Assembly (NCBI GenBank): GCA_938084175.1
Contig: CALKDR010000002.1
Location: forward strand, 1-40,768
Length of the DNA: 40,768 nucleotides
Direction: 5' to 3'
Source of the DNA: an uncultured Campylobacterales bacterium
Lineage (GTDB): Bacteria; Campylobacterota; Campylobacteria; Campylobacterales; Arcobacteraceae
Shown one piece after another: positions 26,154 through 34,301 of the stretch (position 1 is the stretch's first letter; every line of letters starts with the position of its first letter). Both the position numbers and the translations under genes were made by a program. The notes under the pieces are model-generated. The model did not search any database. It was given only the letters and a program-made list of their open reading frames with translations, and was not told the DNA's origin.

Positions 26154-27001
26154 TAGATTATCATCAGCCTTTATACAGACCTCCTGCTGAAGCAAATTCA
26201 GTAATAATACAAGCTACATTAGGTTGCAGTTTTAATAAATGCACCTTTTGTACAATGTATGAATCAAAAAACTTTGAAATACGAACATTAAAAGATATTT
26301 TTACAGATATTGATACAATGGCTTCTTATTATCAAGATACAAAAAAAATGTTTTTAGCTGATGGTGATGTTTTATGTTTGGATACTAAGTATTTAATACA
26401 AATTTTAGATTATGCATATTTAAAATTTCCAAAATTAAGACGAGTATCTGTTTATGCTTCTGCTTTTAATTTATATGATAAAACACTTGAAGAGCTAGTT
26501 TTATTAAAAGAAAAAGGCTTAACTTTAATTTATTATGGAATTGAAAGTGGTTCTTACGAAGTTTTAAAAAGAATACAAAAACCAATATCATCACAAAAAA
26601 TGATTGATGGTTTAAATAAAGTTTATGAAGCTGGAATAAAAAGTTCTGTTACTGTTATTTTGGGTGTTGCAGGAAAAGAATACTCAACTTTGCATATTAA
26701 AGAAACTGCTAATATAATAAATCAAGTAAAAGTGACATATCTTTCAACTTTACAGTTAATGTTAGAAGAGGGTAGAAAAGAGAAGTTTGTTAAAAATTTT
26801 GATGGTAAATTTGTGATGCTAAATGAAAGAGAAATGATAGAAGAACAAAAAAGTTTTTTAGAACAATTAAATACTTCTAATAAAGTGATTTTTAGATCAA
26901 ACCATGTTTCAAATTCTCTTTTATTAGCAGGAACTTTGCCTAAAGATAAGCATAGATTATTAGCTGAGGTTAGCTACGTTTTAAAGAATTATTTATTATG
27001 A
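26150..27001 (+). CDS. Radical SAM protein
   Basis: A 283 aa radical SAM enzyme. The cluster motif is C26-x4-C31-x2-C34 (GCSFNKCTFCTMY), a spacing known in an Elp3/HemN-related group with GCPxNRCxFCxMY. LADGDVLCLD and YYGIESGSYEVLKRIQKP are SAM-domain beta-strand blocks. The substrate is unknown. It overlaps psiE by 4 bases and the convergent Lys-rich gene by 13 bases. Confidence 0.85.
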   Translation: MIDYHQPLYRPPAEANSVIIQATLGCSFNKCTFCTMYESKNFEIRTLKDIFTDIDTMASYYQDTKKMFLADGDVLCLDTKYLIQILDYAYLKFPKLRRVSVYASAFNLYDKTLEELVLLKEKGLTLIYYGIESGSYEVLKRIQKPISSQKMIDGLNKVYEAGIKSSVTVILGVAGKEYSTLHIKETANIINQVKVTYLSTLQLMLEEGRKEKFVKNFDGKFVMLNEREMIEEQKSFLEQLNTSNKVIFRSNHVSNSLLLAGTLPKDKHRLLAEVSYVLKNYLL

Positions 27002-27234
27002 TTCTTTTTTAATTTAGATTTTTTCTTAGCTTTTTTCTTTTTAGCTTCTTTTCTTTTTTCAAAAGCTTTTTTATCTTCTTTTTTAGCTTTTCTTTTTTTA
27101 CTAAGTTTTGTAATTTTTGGCTTTCTAGGTTTTTTTATAACTTCGTAGCTTTTTTTCGTTACTTCTTCTGATTGAATTATTTCACTAGATTCTTCTATTA
27201 TTTCTTCTAATTCAATTTCTTCTTCGTGTGTCAT
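26989..27234 (-). CDS. Small bipolar charged protein (acidic N-terminus, Lys-rich C-terminus)
   Basis: An 81 aa protein. Residues 1-25 are mostly Glu/Ile/Ser (EEEIELEEIIEESSEI) and residues 35-81 are mostly Lys/Arg/Ala (KRKAKKEDKKAFEKRKEAKK). Such sequences are disordered and may bind nucleic acid or ribosomes. No domain is recognised. It has its own ATG and is convergent with the radical SAM gene, overlapping its end. Low-complexity composition means it could also be a spurious frame, but it is the only frame in this stretch. Confidence 0.45.
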   Translation of the reverse strand: MTHEEEIELEEIIEESSEIIQSEEVTKKSYEVIKKPRKPKITKLSKKRKAKKEDKKAFEKRKEAKKKKAKKKSKLKKNHNK

Positions 27235-27402
27235 TGTGACTCCTGTTATGATAATTATGTGATTATATCTCTTTTTTGTAATATTTTTAATAAAACAGAT
27301 TTAAAAAAAGTTTTGGAGCTAGTTTTTCAAATAAAATATGAAAGGAATAGTTAGTAATATTTTGTTATAATCCCATAAATTTTAATTTAATGGAAGTCAC
27401 AA

Positions 27403-28497
27403 ATGCTAAGAAAAATCTTAATATTGAGTTTATTAAGCACTGCACTTTTATCTGCAAATAATACATATTCAAAACAACAAATAGAAAAAATGATTGCTAA
27501 GATGATTATCTTAGGTTTTAAAGGTGAAAAAATTGATTCACATTCTAAAATTTATCAAGACATAAAAAAATATGATTTAGGTGGTGTAATTTTATTTGAC
27601 AAAGATCCAAATAATAAAAAGAAAATCAAAAATGTTAAAAATCCTCAACAATTACAAAACTTGACGAAACAACTTCAAAGTATTAGAAAAGAAAAACTTT
27701 TAATAGCAATTGATCAAGAAGGTGGAATTGTTCAAAGATTAAATAAAAAAAATGGTTTTATGTCTATTCCAAAGGCAAAAAATGTCTCAATTAAAGGCAT
27801 TTCTTTTGCAAAAGATATTTATAAAGATTTAGGAGAGATGTTAAATAAAAATGGAGTAAATGTAAACTTTGCACCAGTTGTTGATTTGAGTATTAATCCT
27901 AATAATACAGTAATTGTAAAACTAGGTCGTTCTTTTGGTAAGAATCCTAAAAAAGTAATCGAGTATTCTTCTGTATTTATTGAAGAATTAAAAAAACAGA
28001 AGATAATATCTGTTTTAAAGCATTTCCCTGGTCATGGTTCGTCTTTGGGTGATTCGCATAAAGGTTTTGTTGATATTTCTAATACTTGGGATACTAAAGA
28101 GTTAGAACCATATAAGCATTTTATTAAAAACAACCAAGCAGATATGATTATGACGGCACATGTATTTAATAAGTTTTTAGACCCAAAATATCCAGCAACT
28201 TTATCAAATAATGTTAATACAAAACTATTAAGAAATAAGTTAAAATTTAAAGGTGTTTTAGTTACTGATGATTTACAAATGAGGGCTATTTCAAAACACT
28301 ATACTTTAAAACAAACTATAACTTTAGCTATAAACTCAGGTGTTGATATGCTTTTATTTGCTAATCAATTAGCAAAGCCTTTAAGTTTAGAAGAGATTAT
28401 CAATACAATTTATAAGCAAGTAGAAAATAAACAAATTTCTATTAACAGAATTCTTGAATCAAATAAGAGAATTAAAGCACTAACAAATAAATATTAG
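27403..28497 (+). CDS. Beta-N-acetylhexosaminidase, glycoside hydrolase family 3 (NagZ-like), exported
   Basis: GH3 enzyme that removes N-acetylglucosamine from peptidoglycan fragments. The 364 aa sequence has a signal peptide (MLRKILILSLLSTALLSANN), so unlike cytosolic NagZ it acts in the periplasm. Substrate and catalytic blocks are VNFAPVVDLSINPN, the KHFPGHGSSLGDSHKGF loop with catalytic His/Asp, and the nucleophile region LVTDDLQMRAI. An RBS-like GGAAG (27391-27395) precedes the ATG. It ends in a hairpin shared with the convergent cytochrome peroxidase gene. Confidence 0.9.
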   Translation: MLRKILILSLLSTALLSANNTYSKQQIEKMIAKMIILGFKGEKIDSHSKIYQDIKKYDLGGVILFDKDPNNKKKIKNVKNPQQLQNLTKQLQSIRKEKLLIAIDQEGGIVQRLNKKNGFMSIPKAKNVSIKGISFAKDIYKDLGEMLNKNGVNVNFAPVVDLSINPNNTVIVKLGRSFGKNPKKVIEYSSVFIEELKKQKIISVLKHFPGHGSSLGDSHKGFVDISNTWDTKELEPYKHFIKNNQADMIMTAHVFNKFLDPKYPATLSNNVNTKLLRNKLKFKGVLVTDDLQMRAISKHYTLKQTITLAINSGVDMLLFANQLAKPLSLEEIINTIYKQVENKQISINRILESNKRIKALTNKY

Positions 28498-28502
28498 TGC
28501 TT
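28475..28502. terminator. Hairpin between convergent nagZ-like and cytochrome peroxidase genes
   Basis: 9 bp inverted repeat AAGCACTAA / TTAGTGCTT with a 10 base loop that overlaps the nagZ-like stop codon. T-tracts are weak, so it is a probable but not perfect terminator. Confidence 0.45.
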
Positions 28503-28513
28503 AAATAAAGACT

Positions 28514-29539
28514 TTAGTTAAAGTCTGGTTTTGGAGTATCTATAGTAGATTCTGGTAATTGAGGATAAGTAATTACAGGTTTTCGTCCTTTTAATGAAGT
28601 TAAAAAATCTTTAATTTCATTTGCTTCAATATCTGTAATTGTAATTCCTAATTGAACTGAACCCATTTCTTTAATAGCTTCATTTAATGACCATATAGCA
28701 CCATTATGGAAATAAGGAGCAGTTTCAGTGATATTTCTAAGTGTTGGTGTTTTTACCATACCTTTGTCATTTCCTTTAAAATCGCCTATAGAAGCAAATT
28801 TATATTTTGCTGCTAATTCAAAAGGTTGCATTGTTCCACCTACTGCAATACCATTATGACAAGAAGCACATCCTTTATCAATAAATGTATTTAAACCTTT
28901 TTTCTGTGCATCATTTAAAGCTTTTTTATCACCATTTAAATAATCATCAAAAGGTGCAGGTGTTACTAATGTTTTTTCAAATAATGCAATAGTAGATGAT
29001 ATTAAATCAAAATCAATTTTTGCATTTTTTCCATAAGCTGCTCTAAATTCTTTAATATAATCAGGCATAGATGTGATTCTTTTTTCAACTAAAGTTGGAA
29101 GTGCAGCCATTTCAGGACCTGCTTGAATAGGACCTTTAGCTTGATCTGCTAAATGTGGGCTTCTACCATCCCAAAATTGTGATTTGAAAAATACTGAGTT
29201 ATAAACAGTTGGAGAGTTTAAATGATGTGGATTCGCAGTCCACTTATGACCAACTGCAGCACTAACGCCATCAGCACCACCAAGTCCTAGATTATGGCAA
29301 GTATTACATGAAATGATTCCACTTTTAGAAACACGTGGATCAAAGTATAATTTTTTACCAAGTTCAATTTTTTCTTTTGTTAAAGGATTTCCTTCATCAT
29401 CTATTAACTTTAAAAGTTCTGTTTTATCTGCTGGGATTGCTTTAAAACCATTTTCTTTACTTTTTGTAATCAATGAATTACTTGCAAATAAAAAACTTGC
29501 ACTAATTGCACATATTGAGAGAGTTTTTAAGATTTTCAT
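28514..29539 (-). CDS. Di-heme cytochrome c peroxidase
   Basis: Periplasmic enzyme that reduces hydrogen peroxide with electrons from cytochrome c. The 341 aa protein has a signal peptide (LSICAISASFLFASNS) and two heme-binding motifs, C78-N-T-C81-H82 and C224-A-S-C227-H228. Family blocks KKLYFDPRVSKSG, NSPTVYNS, FWDGRSPHL and TPTLRNITETAPYFHNG are present. It is common in microaerophilic Campylobacterota. It stands alone on the minus strand. Confidence 0.93.
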   Translation of the reverse strand: MKILKTLSICAISASFLFASNSLITKSKENGFKAIPADKTELLKLIDDEGNPLTKEKIELGKKLYFDPRVSKSGIISCNTCHNLGLGGADGVSAAVGHKWTANPHHLNSPTVYNSVFFKSQFWDGRSPHLADQAKGPIQAGPEMAALPTLVEKRITSMPDYIKEFRAAYGKNAKIDFDLISSTIALFEKTLVTPAPFDDYLNGDKKALNDAQKKGLNTFIDKGCASCHNGIAVGGTMQPFELAAKYKFASIGDFKGNDKGMVKTPTLRNITETAPYFHNGAIWSLNEAIKEMGSVQLGITITDIEANEIKDFLTSLKGRKPVITYPQLPESTIDTPKPDFN

Positions 29540-29730
29540 TTTGTTTCCTTATATTTAATATAAGTAATTATATGACTAATAATCTTAAAGTAATATAAAT
29601 ATAATAAGTTTAGATAATGTTAATTTTATAAGATTAACTTATATTAATTTGCTAGGAAGTAGATTAAAAGGTTATTGGTTTATTTAAAAGTGTGAGGAGG
29701 AATTTTTTTATGTTATTAAAAATAATGAAT
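29540..29730. other. Intergenic stretch before the xth remnant
   Basis: AT-rich DNA with no gene. The part next to 29540 should hold the promoter of the cytochrome peroxidase gene. A strong Shine-Dalgarno-like AGGAGG at 29695-29700 precedes only a 21-codon frame (29710-29775), which overlaps the terminator and the xth remnant and is not called. Confidence 0.4.
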
Positions 29731-29757
29731 AGTTATAAGAGAAAAACTCTTATAACT
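29731..29757 (-). terminator. Terminator hairpin of the truncated xth gene
   Basis: Perfect 11 bp inverted repeat AGTTATAAGAG / CTCTTATAACT with a loop of 5 A. It overlaps the xth stop and, read on the minus strand, is followed by a T-rich run. Confidence 0.6.
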
Positions 29758-29875
29758 GTATTTCTAAAGCAATAGGACAATGGTCACTTCCTAAAACTTC
29801 ATTTAAAATATAGGCATCTTTGATATTGTCTTTTAAATCATCACTTACATAGAAGTAATCAATTCTCTTGTGTAT
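29750..29875 (-). pseudogene. xth: Exodeoxyribonuclease III, C-terminal remnant (truncated at element boundary)
   Basis: On the minus strand the last 40 or so codons of an xth gene remain: HKRIDYFYVSDDLKDNIKD, then AYILNEVLGSDHCPIALEI and stop. RIDYF and GSDHCPI are exonuclease III C-terminal signatures, the latter containing the catalytic Asp-His pair. Upstream of about 29870 the reading frame turns into featureless AT-rich DNA and then mobile-element genes. The gene was therefore cut by insertion or rearrangement. The rest of xth is not present in this window, including at the right end of the element. Confidence 0.75.
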
Positions 29876-29999
29876 AATATATAAAATCCCTTAAAATAGT
29901 AATTTATGTAAATATAAATATAAAATATACTCATTATATATACTTTTTATACTACATTTTTAAAAATTATATACTACATGCTATCTAATAGAAAAAAAA
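29876..29999. repeat. AT-rich left end of the element with a repeated 10-mer
   Basis: No gene is seen. The 10-mer TATACTACAT occurs at 29948-29957 and 29970-29979, 22 bp apart (about two helical turns), just after the stop of the RHH gene. It could be a binding site or the element end. Confidence 0.3.
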
Positions 30000-30236
30000 T
30001 CATCTATCAAACACACCTTTCTCTTCTAAAATATCTAATATCATAGTAGATACAGATTTCCTTGGATAATGTTTATCTTTAAACTTTTGAATTAACTCTT
30101 TTTCTTCCATAGTCATTGATAGTGATAATTTTGCATACCTTTTTGTTTCAACATTATGATTAGTTCTGTCAATCTTAGATTTCTTTGTTTTTTTTACTTT
30201 GCTTACTATGTCATAAACCTTTGAACTGCTATCCAT
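30000..30236 (-). CDS. Small ribbon-helix-helix-like protein, putative partition or repressor partner
   Basis: A 78 aa protein with a basic N-terminus (KVKKTKKSKIDRTNH) and a C-terminal RHH-like pattern: strand KRYAKLSLSMT, helix MEEKELIQKFKDKH, helix SVSTMILDILEEKG. RHH proteins bind palindromic operators or centromeres. It starts exactly at the last base of the ParA-like gene (1-base overlap), so the pair is translationally coupled. This is the layout of ParA/small-ParB plasmid partition cassettes. Candidate binding sites are the 26 bp palindromes at 31174 and 34051. Confidence 0.6.
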   Translation of the reverse strand: MDSSSKVYDIVSKVKKTKKSKIDRTNHNVETKRYAKLSLSMTMEEKELIQKFKDKHYPRKSVSTMILDILEEKGVFDR

Positions 30237-31159
30237 TACTTTTTCCTTTTTTCTGCTATTAAACTATTTTGAAAATCAAATCCAAGTTTTTCTAAAAAAT
30301 TAAATTGGTCTTTTAAAACTACTTGATTGTTTTTTACATATATACCATTGTAAATTAATTTCTGAATTTTTAAATTGTTTTTTTCTAAATCTTTTTTGTA
30401 ATCATCAATTTTATTTGTTAAAAAATCAAACTCTTGATAATCTAAAAAATCTATACCTTTGTTTTTGTATATTCCATATTGTAAATTATATAAAACTTCC
30501 AAATGAGTTGTATATGAAATATCTCTATAATCTTCTATATCTTTGCTTGAAAATGATTTTAGTTGATTATTACTACTATTGTGAAGTTTTTCTTCTTCTT
30601 TTGAAATAGGCTTAAATCTTTTTCTAAATGGTGTCATAAAAAAATCACCATCTATTAAACCTCTGTAATATAAAAGATTTGTTCTAAAATATGTGAATTC
30701 AATTTTTAAATCTTTTATACTTGGTGCATTTAAAATTAGATTTTTAGATATGTCTGTATATTTCTTTTCTCTATCAACATTACCATTCATTAGCCTGTTA
30801 AAACCAACAATGATTTTAACTCTTTTTTTTAATACTTCTTTTATCTGCTCTAATGTTGCAATTGTTTTAGATATATCAATTGAACTATTATTTGTTAAAA
30901 CAACTATTGCATCACAACTATTCATAATCTTCATATTTGGAAAATCTAAATCAAATACTGCATCAAACTCATCATCTTCTTTTTTGTACTCACTTAAATA
31001 CTTAACTGTGTTGCGTTCAGGGTCTAATACATCTTTAATCAACATTACTAAATCATTTTTGCTTTCTTGATAAAAATCACTTCTAGTTAATCTGCTAAGT
31101 TGATAAGCCATTGTAGAACTTCCAGCTCCACTAACAAGTGAATAAAATGCTACTCTCAT
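30236..31159 (-). CDS. ParA-like protein with degenerate P-loop
   Basis: A 307 aa protein. The N-terminus VAFYSLVSGAGSSTMAYQL (residues 3-21) lines up with the ParA/MinD deviant Walker A (KGGxGKTT), but both lysines are replaced: Val9 at the signature Lys and Ser14 at the Walker Lys. FDAVFDLDFPNM resembles the Walker A' strand, and DAIVVLTNNSSIDISKT and VKIIVGFNRLM match later ParA strands. The C-terminal third (about 200-307) is a Lys/Asp-rich helical extension. ATP binding may be weak or absent. It is the first gene of the cassette, with a palindrome over its probable promoter. Confidence 0.6.
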   Translation of the reverse strand: MRVAFYSLVSGAGSSTMAYQLSRLTRSDFYQESKNDLVMLIKDVLDPERNTVKYLSEYKKEDDEFDAVFDLDFPNMKIMNSCDAIVVLTNNSSIDISKTIATLEQIKEVLKKRVKIIVGFNRLMNGNVDREKKYTDISKNLILNAPSIKDLKIEFTYFRTNLLYYRGLIDGDFFMTPFRKRFKPISKEEEKLHNSSNNQLKSFSSKDIEDYRDISYTTHLEVLYNLQYGIYKNKGIDFLDYQEFDFLTNKIDDYKKDLEKNNLKIQKLIYNGIYVKNNQVVLKDQFNFLEKLGFDFQNSLIAEKRKK

Positions 31160-31173
31160 ATTTTAATCCTTTT

Positions 31174-31199
31174 AATTACACTAAATTATAGTGTAATTT
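31174..31199. repeat. 26 bp palindromic repeat, copy 1
   Basis: Arms AATTACACTA and TAGTGTAATT around AATTA. It lies 15 bp upstream of the ParA-like ATG. On the minus strand it contains a TATAAT (31185-31190), so it probably overlaps that gene's -10. An identical copy, including the flanking T, follows the methyltransferase gene at 34051-34076. Confidence 0.6.
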
Positions 31200-31367
31200 A
31201 TCTTGAACTACCAATAAATAGTAATTTTTCTAAAAATACAATTATTTTATCTTTAAAAACACACCCAAGAAATAGGGTTTTATAACTATTTATTTAATTT
31301 ATTACCTCTCAAAAAACAACTCTGACTTCCTTATTGAAACTACTATGAAATGGGTGTTTAAGGTTTA

Positions 31368-31406
31368 AAAATCCAACTAATTTATCTCAAAATCCAACTC
31401 TATACT
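31368..31406 (+). promoter_or_regulatory. Direct-repeat operator and promoter of the methyltransferase gene
   Basis: AAAATCCAACT occurs at 31368-31378 and 31389-31399, exactly 21 bp apart (two helical turns). A TATACT -10 candidate follows at 31401-31406. The repeats cover the -35 and spacer, which suggests repression. Confidence 0.45.
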
Positions 31407-31438
31407 TCTTCTAAATTAAAAAAGAGGGAAAAAAAACA

Positions 31439-34039
31439 ATGGAAAAATTCACTAACTACTTAACAAACGTAAAAAATCAATTTGTAGGTTATGTTGGAAA
31501 TAAATTATCTGTCATTTCAACATTTAATGGAATAGGTGCTTTATCAGAAGCTTTAAAACAAATGGGTGTTGATTTTGAAATGGATACTGTTTGTGAAATT
31601 GATAAGGATGCTAATAATACATATTATGCTAACAATAAAAGAACAAATCATGTAGATGATATAAATGTATTGGTTAAAACTGTTCCAGAAGGTTATTACT
31701 TAAATGTTTTAGCTCAAACTCCACCTTGTCAATCATTTTCTATGGCTGGTAAAAGAATGGGATTTCAATCTGATAATGGTAACTTATTTTTAACTGCTAT
31801 AAATCTTCAAAAAAAAGTAAATGCTAATGTGGTTATCTATGAAAATGTTAATGGTTTAGCATCTCATCATAAAACACACTATATTTATAAAAACAAGAAT
31901 AACGAAACAGTTGAATTCACTTCAAAACCAAATGAAGAAACAATCAAAAAAAATGGTCTTAAATTAGTTGAAACAATTGACTTAAGTAAAGCATCTTTAA
32001 TTAATAAAGATTATGATGGTAAGAAAAAATCTATTGGTAATACTTTACATACTATTGAAACTTTATTACTTGAAGATAAAAGATATAACTACTACTGGAA
32101 AGTTATTAATTCTTCAGATCAAGGTCTTCCTCAAAATAGAGAAAGAATATTTATTGTTGGAATTAAAAAAGAACTTGATAAAGGTTTTACATTTCCAGAA
32201 AATAAATCTTTACAATTTACTGTAGAAGATGTTTTAGAAAAAAATCCAGATAATAAAGTATTTTATAAAAATAAAGCAAACCATGAACTAATTCTTGAAA
32301 ATCAAAAAAGAAGAGAAGGAAAAATTCATACTTATGCTAAATACTCTAAAACTATGAGTTATGAAGCAACAAGAAGAGTATATTATCCTTATGTTGCAGC
32401 TTGCATTACAACTGGAAATAATTCAAAGTTTATGATTGATGGAAAAGTTAGAACTTTAACACCAACTGAGAATAAAAGAATCCATGGATTTGGAGAAGAT
32501 TTCAAGTTTGTTGGTTCAATCACTAAACAAAACAAACAATTAGGAAATACTGTAAGTCCTGGGGTTTATGTTCCTTTACTAACAAGTATTTTAAATAGCA
32601 CTAAATTAGAATCAGCTAATAATGTTGATTATGAATCTAATAAAACACAAACTTCAACTGTTAAATCAAATACAAAGATATCAAAAACTTCAAAAAGAGG
32701 AAGACCTCTTAAAAAAACAATTATTTTAAACAATCACATCAATGTTGTTAAAAAAATCACTAACACTCCTGATTTAGAGTATTTAAATATTACAGAAGAA
32801 AAATTCAATGAATATAAAACTCATTTAGATAATGGTGGAACTATGTCTATGACTGTTGAATTCTATAAAAATACTAATGATAAAAAACTTGGAAAAATCA
32901 AAGAAAAATTAGTTATTTCAATCTATGATTTAGAAAAACTTGGTTTTAGAGATAAAAAGAATGGTATTTACAGAGTAAAAATCACTTCAAAAACTTCTAA
33001 TAAAATTCAAAAAGTTGGAGAAAGAAATGTTCTTATCTCAAGAAATGGTGGAAAAGGTAAGTTTGAAAGTAAGTTTGATTACGCATTAGAACAAATTGGC
33101 GCAAAAGATAAAAAATACCCAGTAGTTGTAGATGCTTTCTTTGGTGGTGGAGGTATCACTTATAAAAATATTGAAAAACTTAACTTTGATAGATATGTAA
33201 TAAATGATTTAGAACCATTAATTTATAAAACATTCCTAGCAGTTAAAAAAGACCCTCAAAGTGTAATTAAATATTACCAAGAGGTAAATAATCACTACTA
33301 CAATTTAATCTCTGATGAGTTAAGAAATACAAAAAAAGACCCAAACTGTAAAACAAGACTTGATCCAAAACTTCAGAAAATTAGAGATAAGGATAGAAGA
33401 TATAAAGATTATTACCAAGAAATTGGAAATGAGTTAAATAATCATAATAATATGGACATTTCTATGGTAGCTGGATACTTTATATTCTTCAATAGTAGGT
33501 CAAATTGTGGAATATTAGATTTTAGTAAAGATGGTTCAATAGATACAACTAACTGTGATAATAGTACAACACTAAAAGATAGAACTCAACTAATTATAAA
33601 CTGGTCATATCTATTAAACTCAAACAATGTTGAAATATATAACAAAGATGTACTTGAACTATTAAATAGTGTTCCAAAAGATTCATTAATTTTTAGTGAT
33701 AGTCCTTATATTGCTACAAAAGAAGAGAATGACCAAAAGATTATCAATTATGATTTAGACAACTCTGTTAAATTCCAACTTGATTTAAAAGAAAAATTAG
33801 ACCAATTTAAAAATCTGATTTATTCAAATGAACACTGTCAAAGATTATATGACCTTGGTTTAACAGACAACTTCACTGGTTATTGTGTATTTCCAAGGAA
33901 TAACACTTTGGGAAGAAAGAAAAAAGAAAATGAAAGAAAAAACATTGAGTTTTTAGGATATAGAGGTGAATATATAAAACCTATGTTCACTAAACCTCTA
34001 AAACTTCAAGTTAATAATCAATTAAAAAATGTAGCCTAA
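31439..34039 (+). CDS. Bifunctional DNA methyltransferase: C5-cytosine MTase fused to Dam-like adenine MTase
   Basis: An 866 aa two-enzyme fusion. The N-terminal half (about 20-385) is a C5-cytosine methyltransferase: motif I STFNGIGALSEAL, motif IV TPPCQSFSMAG with catalytic Cys97, motif VI ENV (135-137), motif VIII QNRERIFIVG (232-241), motifs IX/X RTLTPTENKRIHGF and QLGNTVSPG (367-375). A linker holds an AT-hook-like RGRPLKK (420-426). The C-terminal half (about 535-866) is a Dam-like adenine-N6 methyltransferase: motif I VDAFFGGGGITYKN, NDLEP, and motif IV DSPY (754-757; usual form DPPY). No restriction endonuclease gene is nearby, so it is an orphan, plausibly protecting the element from host restriction. 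The target sites are unknown. Confidence 0.88.
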   Translation: MEKFTNYLTNVKNQFVGYVGNKLSVISTFNGIGALSEALKQMGVDFEMDTVCEIDKDANNTYYANNKRTNHVDDINVLVKTVPEGYYLNVLAQTPPCQSFSMAGKRMGFQSDNGNLFLTAINLQKKVNANVVIYENVNGLASHHKTHYIYKNKNNETVEFTSKPNEETIKKNGLKLVETIDLSKASLINKDYDGKKKSIGNTLHTIETLLLEDKRYNYYWKVINSSDQGLPQNRERIFIVGIKKELDKGFTFPENKSLQFTVEDVLEKNPDNKVFYKNKANHELILENQKRREGKIHTYAKYSKTMSYEATRRVYYPYVAACITTGNNSKFMIDGKVRTLTPTENKRIHGFGEDFKFVGSITKQNKQLGNTVSPGVYVPLLTSILNSTKLESANNVDYESNKTQTSTVKSNTKISKTSKRGRPLKKTIILNNHINVVKKITNTPDLEYLNITEEKFNEYKTHLDNGGTMSMTVEFYKNTNDKKLGKIKEKLVISIYDLEKLGFRDKKNGIYRVKITSKTSNKIQKVGERNVLISRNGGKGKFESKFDYALEQIGAKDKKYPVVVDAFFGGGGITYKNIEKLNFDRYVINDLEPLIYKTFLAVKKDPQSVIKYYQEVNNHYYNLISDELRNTKKDPNCKTRLDPKLQKIRDKDRRYKDYYQEIGNELNNHNNMDISMVAGYFIFFNSRSNCGILDFSKDGSIDTTNCDNSTTLKDRTQLIINWSYLLNSNNVEIYNKDVLELLNSVPKDSLIFSDSPYIATKEENDQKIINYDLDNSVKFQLDLKEKLDQFKNLIYSNEHCQRLYDLGLTDNFTGYCVFPRNNTLGRKKKENERKNIEFLGYRGEYIKPMFTKPLKLQVNNQLKNVA

Positions 34040-34050
34040 AGATATAAACA

Positions 34051-34076
34051 AATTACACTAAATTATAGTGTAATTT
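34051..34076. repeat. 26 bp palindromic repeat, copy 2
   Basis: Identical to the copy at 31174-31199 (arms AATTACACTA / TAGTGTAATT, spacer AATTA). It begins 12 bases after the methyltransferase stop and could be a second operator, a partition site or a terminator hairpin. Confidence 0.6.
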
Positions 34077-34127
34077 AATAAGAAAGACCATTTATAGGTA
34101 CTTATTTAAGAAACAAGAATAAAAATC

Positions 34128-34146
34128 AAAAGATTTATATCTTTTT
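34128..34146 (+). terminator. Weak hairpin terminator after the methyltransferase gene
   Basis: 7 bp stem AAAAGAT / ATCTTTT with loop TTAT, followed by one more T. The stem is AT-only, so strength is doubtful. The rest of 34077-34301 is AT-rich, with two further short inverted repeats (near 34197 and 34240-34257). Confidence 0.3.
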
Positions 34147-34301
34147 AGAACCATAAAATAGTGCTTTTAAACTTTTTAATTAATTTATTAAAACAACTTG
34201 TTTTACAAGAAAACCTAAAAATAGGACTTTGTGTGAGTATTTGATTTTTTAATCAAAAATCACAGCTATATAATAAAACTACAAAAAAACAAGGATAAAA
34301 A

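Noticed and set aside
29710-29775. 21-codon frame behind a strong AGGAGG
   Set aside because: Overlaps the xth terminator hairpin and stop; too short to support and probably accidental.
30693-31070. 125-codon plus-strand frame opposite the ParA-like gene
   Set aside because: Lies wholly antisense to a coupled gene pair and has no ribosome-binding site; hydrophobic composition reflects the reverse of Lys/Asp-rich codons.
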